From assembly GCA_003647765.1 (NCBI GenBank), contig QMNM01000051.1, positions 1 to 8,066 of the forward strand: a stretch of DNA of 8,066 nucleotides, written 5' to 3'. The DNA is from Candidatus Cloacimonadota bacterium (GTDB taxonomy: Bacteria > Cloacimonadota > Cloacimonadia > JGIOTU-2 > B8-G9). Positions 1 through 5,497 of the stretch are shown here, one piece after another (position 1 is the stretch's first letter; the number at the start of each line of letters is the position of its first letter). The position numbers were made by a program, and so were the translations under genes. The notes under the pieces are model-generated. The model was not told where the DNA came from and searched no databases. It saw only the letters and a list, made by a program, of their open reading frames with translations.

Positions 1-231
1 TAAAAGAGTATAGTAAATTTTGGCACTGTTTTGTTAATCGCACTTTTTGGGGATAATGAAGTTTCCATAAAAAATAAGATCCTTAGTTTAGCATAAGAGA
101 TTTGTACTGCCAAAATTAATATTACATTTTTCATTTAACTTAAAGTTATAATCCTGAATATATTTGGAGAAATTTGAACTTGTCAGTCCGAATATGTAAA
201 ATAAACTTACAAAAGTGCTCTGTGCCAAATC
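1..231. other. Intergenic region downstream of uvrB, no gene seen
   Basis: This AT-rich stretch lies beyond the 3' end of uvrB. I find no convincing gene, RNA or strong terminator in it. The only structure I can point to is a 10-base inverted repeat, AATTTTGGCA at 16-25 and its complement at 108-117, with 82 bases between the arms. Reading frames that run from here into uvrB on the plus strand are antisense shadows. Confidence 0.6.
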
Positions 232-2229
232 TCACATTTCTTTCAACTCCAAAATCCTATCCCGTATATCAGCTGCCTTTTCAAATTCCAATTCCCTTGC
301 CGCCTTTTGCATCTCCTTGGTCAATAGTTTTATTATATCCTCTTTATTTTCAATATTAACATACGCTTTGAAATCAATCTTTTTCTCAGCGACTTTACTT
401 TCCTTTTCACTATCCGCGACTAATGTGGAAAGCATAATGCTATCAATTGTCTTCTGAATGGATTGTGGCGTGATATTATGTGCTTTGTTATATTCAAATT
501 GTAATTGTCTCCTGCGTCTTGTCTCGTCAATTGCTTTCTGCATAGCATCAGTAATTTTATCCGCATAAAAAATCACTTGTCCATCAATATTTCTCGCGGC
601 TCTACCAGCAATTTGTATCAATGACTTTTCTGACCGAAGAAATCCAGCTTTATCAGCATCTAAAATAGCAACCAAAGAAACCTCAGGCAAATCCAATCCT
701 TCACGCAATAAATTTACACCAACAATTATATCAATTTCACCTAATCGCAATTGACGAATAATCTTAACTCTATCAATAGTGTCAATATCACTGTGTAAAT
801 ACTGCACCTTTTGACCTGTCTGTCCAATGTATTCTGTCAAATCTTCTGCCATTTTTTTTGTCAAAGTGGAAACTAATACTCGTTGATGTTTCTCTACTCT
901 CTGCCGAATCTGTTCTAAAAGATGGTCAATTTGCGTATCAATTGGATTAACTGAAATATCAGGGTCAATCAGGCCAGTGGGACGAATAAGCTGTTCTGTA
1001 ACTACACCATTACATTTTTTTAGTTCATAATCCCCAGGCGTAGCAGACACAAAAATGACCTGATTTATCAACTTTTCAAATTCATCAAATCTTAATGGTC
1101 TATTATCATAAGCAGAAGGCAGACGGAAACCATACTCAATCAGGTTATGCTTACGAGAATAATCACCTTTATACATAGCCTTCAACTGTGGAATAGTAAC
1201 ATGAGATTCATCTATAAATGTTAAATAATCATCTGGGAAATAGTCAAGAAGGCAGTAAGAACGCTCACCTGGTTTTCGTCCAGAAAGATGACGAGAATAA
1301 TTTTCAATGCCTGATACATAACCAACTTGCTGTAACATTTCTAAATCAAAATTAGTCCTCTGTTCTATACGCTGTGCCTCTAATAATTTATTATGCTGAA
1401 TAAAATATCTAATACGGTCATTTAATTCTTCTCTGATAGTTTCAATTGCATTTTGTAATCTGTCAGGCGATATAACAAAGTGCCGTGCCGGATACACTGA
1501 ATATTCATCCAATTTCTCTAATACTTCACAGGTCAACGGATTTATACGAGATAGAGATTCTATCTTATCACCAAAAAATTCTACACGAATAGAATGTTCA
1601 AGATATGCAGGATAAATTTCTCGTGTATCACCACGCACACGAAAAGTGCCTCTCTGAAATTCTATATCATTTCTACTATAATAAATATCTACTAATTTAT
1701 AGAGCAAATCATCTCGTTTGATTTCCTGTCCAACTTTTAGATAAATCAGTGCAGACCGATAATCCTTAGGGATTCCCAATCCATAAATACAGGACACGCT
1801 TGCAATAATAATTACATCACGACGTTCCATTAGAGACATTGTGGCTTTCAAACGCAATCTGTCAATCTGTTCATTTATATCTACATCCTTATCAATATGT
1901 ATATCAGTAACAGGATTATATGCTTCTGGCTGATAATAATCATAATAACTAACAAAATATTCTACAGCATTATGAGGAAATAACTGTTTCATTTCTCCAT
2001 AAAGCTGGGCAGATAAGGTCTTGTTATGAGATAGAATAAGACAGGGCTTATTAACATTTTTTATCACATTAGCCATAGTGAATGTTTTGCCAGAACCTGT
2101 AATACCTAACAAAGTTTGGTATTTTTCATTATGTATAAGCCCTTCTGTCAATTCGTTAATTGCTTGTGGCTGATCACCTGTTGGTTTATAATTAGAAACT
2201 AACTCAAAATGCTCCAATTTATTCCACAC
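232..2229 (-). CDS. uvrB: UvrABC excinuclease subunit B
   Basis: UvrB is the DNA-damage-verifying helicase-like subunit of bacterial nucleotide excision repair. UvrA loads it at lesions, and it then recruits UvrC for dual incision in the cytoplasm. The 665-residue length is normal for the family. Visible motifs in order are: Walker A GITGSGKT (42-49); the damage-probing beta-hairpin around SYYDYYQPEAY (94-104) with its conserved tyrosines; Walker B/DESH box IDESH (339-343); SATPGDYE (395-402); RPTGLIDP (416-423); the helicase motifs VGVNLLREGLDLPEV (503-517) and QIAGRAARN (539-547); and a C-terminal UVR (UvrC-binding) helical hairpin at about 630-665. All key residues are present, so it should be functional. 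The start codon is GTG with no clear Shine-Dalgarno sequence. A TTG four codons downstream is a possible alternative, and either leaves the conserved core intact. It follows the transglycosylase gene after 96 bases and may be separately transcribed. Confidence 0.98.
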   Translation of the reverse strand: MWNKLEHFELVSNYKPTGDQPQAINELTEGLIHNEKYQTLLGITGSGKTFTMANVIKNVNKPCLILSHNKTLSAQLYGEMKQLFPHNAVEYFVSYYDYYQPEAYNPVTDIHIDKDVDINEQIDRLRLKATMSLMERRDVIIIASVSCIYGLGIPKDYRSALIYLKVGQEIKRDDLLYKLVDIYYSRNDIEFQRGTFRVRGDTREIYPAYLEHSIRVEFFGDKIESLSRINPLTCEVLEKLDEYSVYPARHFVISPDRLQNAIETIREELNDRIRYFIQHNKLLEAQRIEQRTNFDLEMLQQVGYVSGIENYSRHLSGRKPGERSYCLLDYFPDDYLTFIDESHVTIPQLKAMYKGDYSRKHNLIEYGFRLPSAYDNRPLRFDEFEKLINQVIFVSATPGDYELKKCNGVVTEQLIRPTGLIDPDISVNPIDTQIDHLLEQIRQRVEKHQRVLVSTLTKKMAEDLTEYIGQTGQKVQYLHSDIDTIDRVKIIRQLRLGEIDIIVGVNLLREGLDLPEVSLVAILDADKAGFLRSEKSLIQIAGRAARNIDGQVIFYADKITDAMQKAIDETRRRRQLQFEYNKAHNITPQSIQKTIDSIMLSTLVADSEKESKVAEKKIDFKAYVNIENKEDIIKLLTKEMQKAARELEFEKAADIRDRILELKEM

Positions 2230-2230
2230 A

Positions 2231-2258
2231 ATTATATTTATTTTGTCAGATTACAAAA
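2231..2258 (-). promoter_or_regulatory. Candidate -10 element next to the uvrB start
   Basis: On the minus strand a perfect TATAAT hexamer (2236-2231) sits two bases before the uvrB GTG. A poor -35 match, TTTTGT, lies 16 bases further upstream (2258-2253). A transcript from it would begin at about codon 2 of the annotated start. So either translation begins further in, or the hexamer is just AT-rich chance. This is tentative. Confidence 0.2.
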
Positions 2259-2287
2259 GCGAGTGTGTAAAACCCACATGTTAAGTC

Positions 2288-2329
2288 AAAAAAAGTGTTC
2301 TAAAGAGCCATATTCAAAGCATGCTTTAG
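2288..2329 (-). terminator. Possible terminator after the lytic transglycosylase gene
   Basis: On the minus strand, CTAAAG (2329-2324) can pair with CTTTAG (2305-2300). The loop contains the perfect palindrome AAAGCATGCTTT (2327-2316). A run of seven T follows at 2294-2288, about five bases after the stem. The stem overlaps the transglycosylase stop codon. The stem is short and AT-rich and the loop is long, so this is only a weak intrinsic-terminator candidate. Confidence 0.3.
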
Positions 2330-3249
2330 GGTTCTTTTATTGACTCAGCACCAGTGTTTACGCTGTCGCAACCTGCATTTTTTAATAGTTTTTCTAAATT
2401 CTCTGCATATTTTAGGACAGCAGTTACATAATCCCAATTATGATTATAAGTATGTATCACAGCTTTCTTCTGTTTATCGGTCAAGTTTTCTTTCCAACCA
2501 TTACTATTTAAGTAATTAGCAATGCTATAGATAGCGTCGTCAAAATCAAATAAGTCAATTTTACCATCATTATTTCCATCAACAGCCCAGATTTCATAAG
2601 AAGATGGAATGAATTGAGGATAACCAATTGCCCCTGCCCATGAACCGTATAAATTCAAAAGCTCTTCAGCAGTAAAATTCTTCAATAGCACTTTTAGCTC
2701 TTTGAATGCCCATTTTGATTTTCTCTTTGCCACTCTTTTCGCTTTGGATATTATTTTTTCCTTCTCTGCCTGTGATAATTCGGAATTCCTGATTTTCTCT
2801 ATATTCTTATCAATAATGCTATCTTCATCAGCAAAATAAAGAGAAAAATATACATTTACCACCAGGTTGTTCTTTTTATATTCCTTAAAATTTGTCTCAA
2901 TATACAAAAGTGCAGTAATAATAGATGCAGGAACTTTGGTTTCTTGTTCGCATTTTTTTAACAATTCCTTATGCTCTTGATAAAACAGCTTGCCTTTTTC
3001 AACATTTTTTGGCTTTGGTACTCTTTCATAGTAATCTGAATAGCTTTTCTGAAATACATTTACTTCCAATAATTTCGGATAAAATTTAACTTTTCCACTA
3101 CTATAAATGGAGTCCAAAAGGCCTTCTCTAAATCCTTCTTCTATTAACGCCTGTTTCAATTTTTCAAATCTGGGCTCGCCTACTATATTAGAATTTAATA
3201 ATATAACAGCTAATAAAACTAAATAAAATGAAACAATTTTTCTGTTCAT
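2326..3249 (-). CDS. MltB-family lytic murein transglycosylase (SLT_2 type)
   Basis: Lytic transglycosylases cleave the MurNAc-GlcNAc bond of peptidoglycan without water, leaving 1,6-anhydromuramic ends, outside the cytoplasmic membrane. With the ATG at 3249 the protein has 307 residues. Residues 1-25 form a signal peptide (MNRK, a hydrophobic run, then NSNIVGE). No cysteine lipobox is visible, so it is probably periplasmic rather than a lipoprotein like E. coli MltB. Catalytic Glu118 lies in YIETNF. The family signature GSWAGAIGYPQFIPSSY spans 202-218. An EF-hand-like loop at 224-238 has Asp224, Asn226, Asp228, Lys230 and Asp238 spaced like the calcium ligands of E. coli Slt35. YNHNWDYVTAVL near the C-terminus matches the family's substrate-groove segment. 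The frame extends to a GTG at 3324, but those 25 extra residues are encoded by a dispersed repeat and precede the signal peptide, so I reject them. AGGAA and TTGGAA lie 11 and 6 bases before the chosen ATG. Confidence 0.92.
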   Translation of the reverse strand: MNRKIVSFYLVLLAVILLNSNIVGEPRFEKLKQALIEEGFREGLLDSIYSSGKVKFYPKLLEVNVFQKSYSDYYERVPKPKNVEKGKLFYQEHKELLKKCEQETKVPASIITALLYIETNFKEYKKNNLVVNVYFSLYFADEDSIIDKNIEKIRNSELSQAEKEKIISKAKRVAKRKSKWAFKELKVLLKNFTAEELLNLYGSWAGAIGYPQFIPSSYEIWAVDGNNDGKIDLFDFDDAIYSIANYLNSNGWKENLTDKQKKAVIHTYNHNWDYVTAVLKYAENLEKLLKNAGCDSVNTGAESIKEP

Positions 3250-3266
3250 ACTTTTTCCAATTCCTA

Positions 3267-3295
3267 TGCCACAGAGACGCAGAGAACACGGAGAA
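3267..3295 (-). repeat. Formulaic dispersed repeat, copy 1 (longer)
   Basis: On the minus strand this reads TTCTCCGTG followed directly by TTCTCTGCGTCTCTGTGGCA. The second part is repeated exactly, all 20 bases, on the opposite strand at 5395-5414. It sits 17 bases before the transglycosylase ATG, in the likely 5' leader. It is richer in GC than its surroundings, which supports an inserted or dispersed element. From memory, near-identical sequences occur between genes in many environmental bacterial genomes; no search was made here. Confidence 0.75.
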
Positions 3296-3416
3296 AACAT
3301 TTCTAAATTTTTTATTTTATTCACTGACCTTACGCAAAAGATGTCTTTAATATTGAACTGCTATCAATTTGTTTTAATTTTTCAAGTTCTAAAAAAATCT
3401 ATGAGTCCGCTATAAA

Positions 3417-3432
3417 AACCATTAAAATGGTT
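3417..3432. repeat. Short palindrome 1 of the REP-like cluster
   Basis: AACCATT (3417-3423) and AATGGTT (3426-3432) are perfect inverted 7-base arms around a two-base centre, AA. This is the same arm-2-arm layout as the next three palindromes. The arms resemble palindrome 4 (AACCACT), differing by one base. Confidence 0.6.
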
Positions 3433-3457
3433 AAAATGGGCTTATTGTATTCTCTTA

Positions 3458-3477
3458 CCCACAACTGAAGTTGTGGG
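3458..3477. repeat. Short palindrome 2 of the REP-like cluster
   Basis: CCCACAACT (3458-3466) and AGTTGTGGG (3469-3477) form perfect 9-base arms around GA. The palindrome is flanked by TTA on the left and CTT on the right. Together with palindrome 3 it makes a head-to-head pair. Confidence 0.85.
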
Positions 3478-3512
3478 CTTCACTTCATCATCTTTCATAG
3501 AATCAAAATTAG

Positions 3513-3532
3513 CCCACAGTTTTAACTGTGGG
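3513..3532. repeat. Short palindrome 3 of the REP-like cluster, inverted relative to 2
   Basis: CCCACAGTT (3513-3521) and AACTGTGGG (3524-3532) form perfect 9-base arms around TT. Its flanks, AG before and TAA after, are the complement of the flanks of palindrome 2. So TTACCCACA (3455-3463) pairs with TGTGGGTAA (3527-3535), and TGTGGGCT (3472-3479) pairs with AGCCCACA (3511-3518). Confidence 0.85.
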
Positions 3533-3551
3533 TAAAATGTAAAAAAACCTA

Positions 3552-3585
3552 ATTCTAACCACTTCAGTGGTTTTTAGACTAGAAT
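3552..3585. repeat. Short palindrome 4 of the REP-like cluster
   Basis: AACCACT (3557-3563) and AGTGGTT (3566-3572) form 7-base arms around TC. An outer ATTCTA/TAGAAT pair (3552-3557 and 3580-3585) can enclose them. The core ACTTCAGT is the complement of the core ACTGAAGT of palindrome 2. T-rich bases follow the arm on the plus strand, and a run of seven A at 3541-3547 gives a T-tract downstream on the minus strand. It could therefore also help end HAD operon transcription. Confidence 0.7.
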
Positions 3586-3688
3586 CATTAATAGATAGCA
3601 AGCATCTAACGGGACAGGCACAAAATTACACGAAACACATAAAAAAAGATATCAGGCAATTGAAGTTGTCTTAAAGAGTTAACAGTAC

Positions 3689-4456
3689 CTATGCATCATT
3701 CCCAATATCTATCTCTTGAATAGAGTTTATAACTACATCAGCGTAAGATTGCAAATCTTGCTTTCCATCTTTACCTGTAAGTACGGCTATTTTTAGACCA
3801 ACACCAGCAGAATGTCCCATTAACAAATCGTATACACTATCCCCAACTATAGCAGTTAATTTTGGACTTACATTTAATCTATCGCAGATATGCAAAATCA
3901 TATCAGGGGCAGGTTTGTCATTTATAACACTATCAACTCCTGCAACAGCAGATACATAATCGTCAACATCAAGAGCTTGCATTATCTTTCTGCCTCGTGT
4001 TTCTATATCAGAAGTAGCAATGGCTATCTCTGTCCCATTATCCTTTATCCTTGAAAATAGCTCCCTGATATTACCAATTGGAGAAACTATTTTTGTAAAA
4101 TCCATATTATTATCCACCTCAGCAAATATCTTATGTATAGCATCCTGAGCCAAATTTGACTCAATACCTTGTTCTACTAAATACTTTGTTACATTCTCCT
4201 CAGTTTTGATTCTAGAAATTGTTAATCTATTTATATCTGCAATCTTGGTAGTTATAGGGTCTATTCCCATTATGATAGATATGTTGTTTGTTTGCCAAGT
4301 ATCAAAATGGAAAAAATCTCCGATTAATTCAGCTCTATTTTTTATAACTTTTGCCCACATATCTAACTTAACAATAGTGCCATCTTTATCAAAAATAATC
4401 AATTTTATAAGTTGAGGGTTAATAATAATTCTATTGTCTTGTTGTTTATATATCAT
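3689..4456 (-). CDS. HAD-family hydrolase, phosphoglycolate-phosphatase-like
   Basis: This is a 255-residue cytoplasmic phosphatase of the haloacid dehalogenase superfamily with all four motifs. Motif I is FDKDGT, with nucleophile Asp23 and acid/base Asp25. Motif II is IAIATSD (144-150), with Thr148/Ser149. Motif III is Lys181 in NDKPAPD. Motif IV is VGDSVYDLLMGHSAG (204-218), with the metal-binding acidic residues Asp206 and Asp210. A helical cap of the phosphoglycolate phosphatase/beta-phosphoglucomutase kind (subclass I) lies between motifs I and II (about 30-125). The substrate cannot be read from sequence; phosphoglycolate or another small phosphate ester is the family default. The ATG start overlaps the stop of the upstream ComEA-like gene (ATGA at 4456-4453). 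It has AAAGGTGA four bases ahead, so the start is well supported and translational coupling is likely. Confidence 0.9.
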   Translation of the reverse strand: MIYKQQDNRIIINPQLIKLIIFDKDGTIVKLDMWAKVIKNRAELIGDFFHFDTWQTNNISIIMGIDPITTKIADINRLTISRIKTEENVTKYLVEQGIESNLAQDAIHKIFAEVDNNMDFTKIVSPIGNIRELFSRIKDNGTEIAIATSDIETRGRKIMQALDVDDYVSAVAGVDSVINDKPAPDMILHICDRLNVSPKLTAIVGDSVYDLLMGHSAGVGLKIAVLTGKDGKQDLQSYADVVINSIQEIDIGNDA

Positions 4457-5121
4457 TTTTTCACCTTTACGCTATCAACTGTTATATACTTCTTTATTTT
4501 ATTGAAAATACCTTCACCAATGCCTGATACATTTTTAATATGTTCAATGGATTGAAAGTTTCCATTCTTTTCTCTATAAGCGATGATTTTTTTAGCCCTA
4601 ATTTCTCCGATACTTGGCAATAATTTTAGTACTTCTACTTGTGCCTGATTAATGTTGATTTTCTGCTCAATAGAAGGTTTTGATTGTATTTGTGCTGATT
4701 TAATCCTTTTTGTTCGTTTCTTATCTGATGTTTTTAGGAATTCTATCACTTTTGTAGAATCGTTAATATATACAAGATACGGAAGCATTTTAGCAAGTGT
4801 CTTCTTCCCGATTCCTTTAATATTAGTCAGTTCAACCAATGAAGAAAACTCGCCTTTTTCCTGACGATAATCAAAGATAAGTTTAGCAGTTTTGGGCCCA
4901 ACTCCTGGTAGTTTTTCCATTGTCTCAATATCAATTTTGTTAATATCATATTTTCTTATTGTTGCAGATTTTTCTACAATTTTTCTTAAACTATCAGCTG
5001 TTTCTTTTATTTCCTCTTGTACCCATAATTCCTTAGTGTGAAAAAGAACAATGCCAATTACTAAAAAGACCACTAAAAAAAGAGCAATCTTTCGTTCGTC
5101 ATTTGTCAAAATTTTATTCAT
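4453..5121 (-). CDS. ComEA-like membrane-anchored protein with two helix-hairpin-helix domains
   Basis: This 222-residue protein has one N-terminal membrane segment (about 12-27, IALFLVVFLVIGIVLF) followed by two tandem copies of the ComEA-type HhH domain. Copy 1 spans about 58-118, with hairpins LPGVGPKTA (71-79) and IKGIGKKTL (101-109). Copy 2 spans about 154-215, with LPSIGEIRA (168-176) and VSGIGEGIF (198-206). A basic linker (about 119-153) joins them. Each copy starts with the typical ININ/DINK segment and contains the Y(R)xxxGxF spacer. HhH motifs bind the DNA backbone without sequence preference. ComEA proteins display them outside the membrane to capture incoming DNA, and that topology is plausible here. 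GGAG lies five bases before the ATG. Classic ComEA has one such domain, so the duplication is notable. No other competence gene is present, so a role in DNA uptake is inferred, not shown. Confidence 0.88.
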   Translation of the reverse strand: MNKILTNDERKIALFLVVFLVIGIVLFHTKELWVQEEIKETADSLRKIVEKSATIRKYDINKIDIETMEKLPGVGPKTAKLIFDYRQEKGEFSSLVELTNIKGIGKKTLAKMLPYLVYINDSTKVIEFLKTSDKKRTKRIKSAQIQSKPSIEQKININQAQVEVLKLLPSIGEIRAKKIIAYREKNGNFQSIEHIKNVSGIGEGIFNKIKKYITVDSVKVKK

Positions 5122-5197
5122 TATGACTCCATAATATTCAACATAATGTTTTTCTTTTCAACCAAAAGCAAATACGCTCTTTGACATCATTTAGATT

Positions 5198-5220
5198 GCA
5201 TTAGTTAGCAAAGCTAATGC
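5198..5220. repeat. Small hairpin in the divergent region
   Basis: GCATTAG (5198-5204) pairs with CTAATGC (5214-5220) as perfect 7-base arms with a 9-base loop. An alternative fold pairs TTAGC (5205-5209) with GCTAA (5213-5217) around AAA. It has no adjacent T-run on either strand, so it does not look like a terminator. It could be a binding site or a decayed repeat. Confidence 0.4.
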
Positions 5221-5394
5221 CAACTATTAAATTTTTCTTAAAAATAACAAACTCTAATCTCGTATATTTTCTGTCAAAATTTCCCATATTTATTAATTTT
5301 ATTTTGCCAATTTATAGTCGCAACTGACCTACTTGCTTCTGTCATTATGAGAATTTTACAAATTTTTTGGACGAACTCTAACAAAATTATTTCT

Positions 5395-5414
5395 TTCTCT
5401 GCGTCTCTGTGGCA
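5395..5414 (+). repeat. Formulaic dispersed repeat, copy 2
   Basis: TTCTCTGCGTCTCTGTGGCA is identical over 20 bases to the complement of 3267-3286. Homology stops sharply on both sides. The longer copy continues with TTCTCCGTG at its other end; this one is preceded by AT-rich sequence. It lies 84 bases upstream of the glgP start, in the likely promoter or leader region. Confidence 0.75.
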
Positions 5415-5488
5415 ATAATTTTTCACTAAACAAATTCTTGACCTAATATTCACTGAGTTCAAGTTGTGAGATTAATTAATTGTTATAT

Positions 5489-5492
5489 GGAG
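5489..5492 (+). promoter_or_regulatory. glgP: Shine-Dalgarno site fixing the glgP start
   Basis: GGAG at 5489-5492 lies five bases before GTG at 5498. The longest frame begins at TTG 5480, which would place this site inside the coding sequence and leave the TTG without a ribosome binding site. The GTG start is therefore preferred. Confidence 0.75.
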
Positions 5493-5497
5493 TACAA

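Larger units (their letters stand above)
3250..3688. other. Repeat-rich intergenic region between HAD and transglycosylase genes
   Basis: These 439 bases separate two genes read in the same minus-strand direction. From left to right they hold: a formulaic repeat (3267-3295); an AT-rich stretch likely to include the transglycosylase promoter, where I see no good -35/-10 pair; four short palindromes of common design (3417-3586); and a second formulaic stretch with ACACGAAACACAT (3628-3640) leading to the end of the HAD gene. No coding sequence is convincing here. The reading-frame extension of the transglycosylase into the region is repeat-derived. Confidence 0.7.
5122..5497. other. Divergent intergenic region between the ComEA-like gene and glgP
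   Basis: These 376 bases must hold the promoters of the leftward ComEA-like/HAD operon and of rightward glgP. I see no well-matched promoter. A TTGACA at 5181-5186 has no good -10 downstream. TTGACC at 5438-5443 lacks a -10 at 17 bases. Present are a small hairpin (5198-5220) and a second copy of the formulaic repeat (5395-5414). A minus-strand frame across 5274-5462 is not convincing: it includes a stretch encoded by the repeat and resembles no protein I know. Confidence 0.65.

Noticed and set aside
174-457. Two plus-strand small reading frames over the uvrB 3' end
   Set aside because: They are antisense to the well-conserved UVR domain region of uvrB and show no independent features.
3250-3324. 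Upstream extension of the transglycosylase to GTG 3324
   Set aside because: The 25 extra residues are translated repeat sequence and precede a clear signal peptide that should be at the N-terminus.
3417-3586. CRISPR array
   Set aside because: The repeats are short palindromes of differing sequence and orientation with irregular spacing, not direct repeats with uniform spacers, and no cas gene is present.
4206-4864. Plus-strand reading frames opposite the HAD and ComEA-like genes
   Set aside because: They are shadows of genes with clear motifs on the minus strand.
5181-5208. Sigma-70 promoter from the TTGACA hexamer toward glgP
   Set aside because: No acceptable -10 lies 16-18 bases downstream, and it would leave a leader of nearly 300 bases.
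5274-5462. Minus-strand 62-residue reading frame in the divergent intergenic region
   Set aside because: Part of it (CHRDAEKE) is encoded by the dispersed repeat. It has no recognisable domain and no good ribosome binding site, and it lies where promoters are expected.
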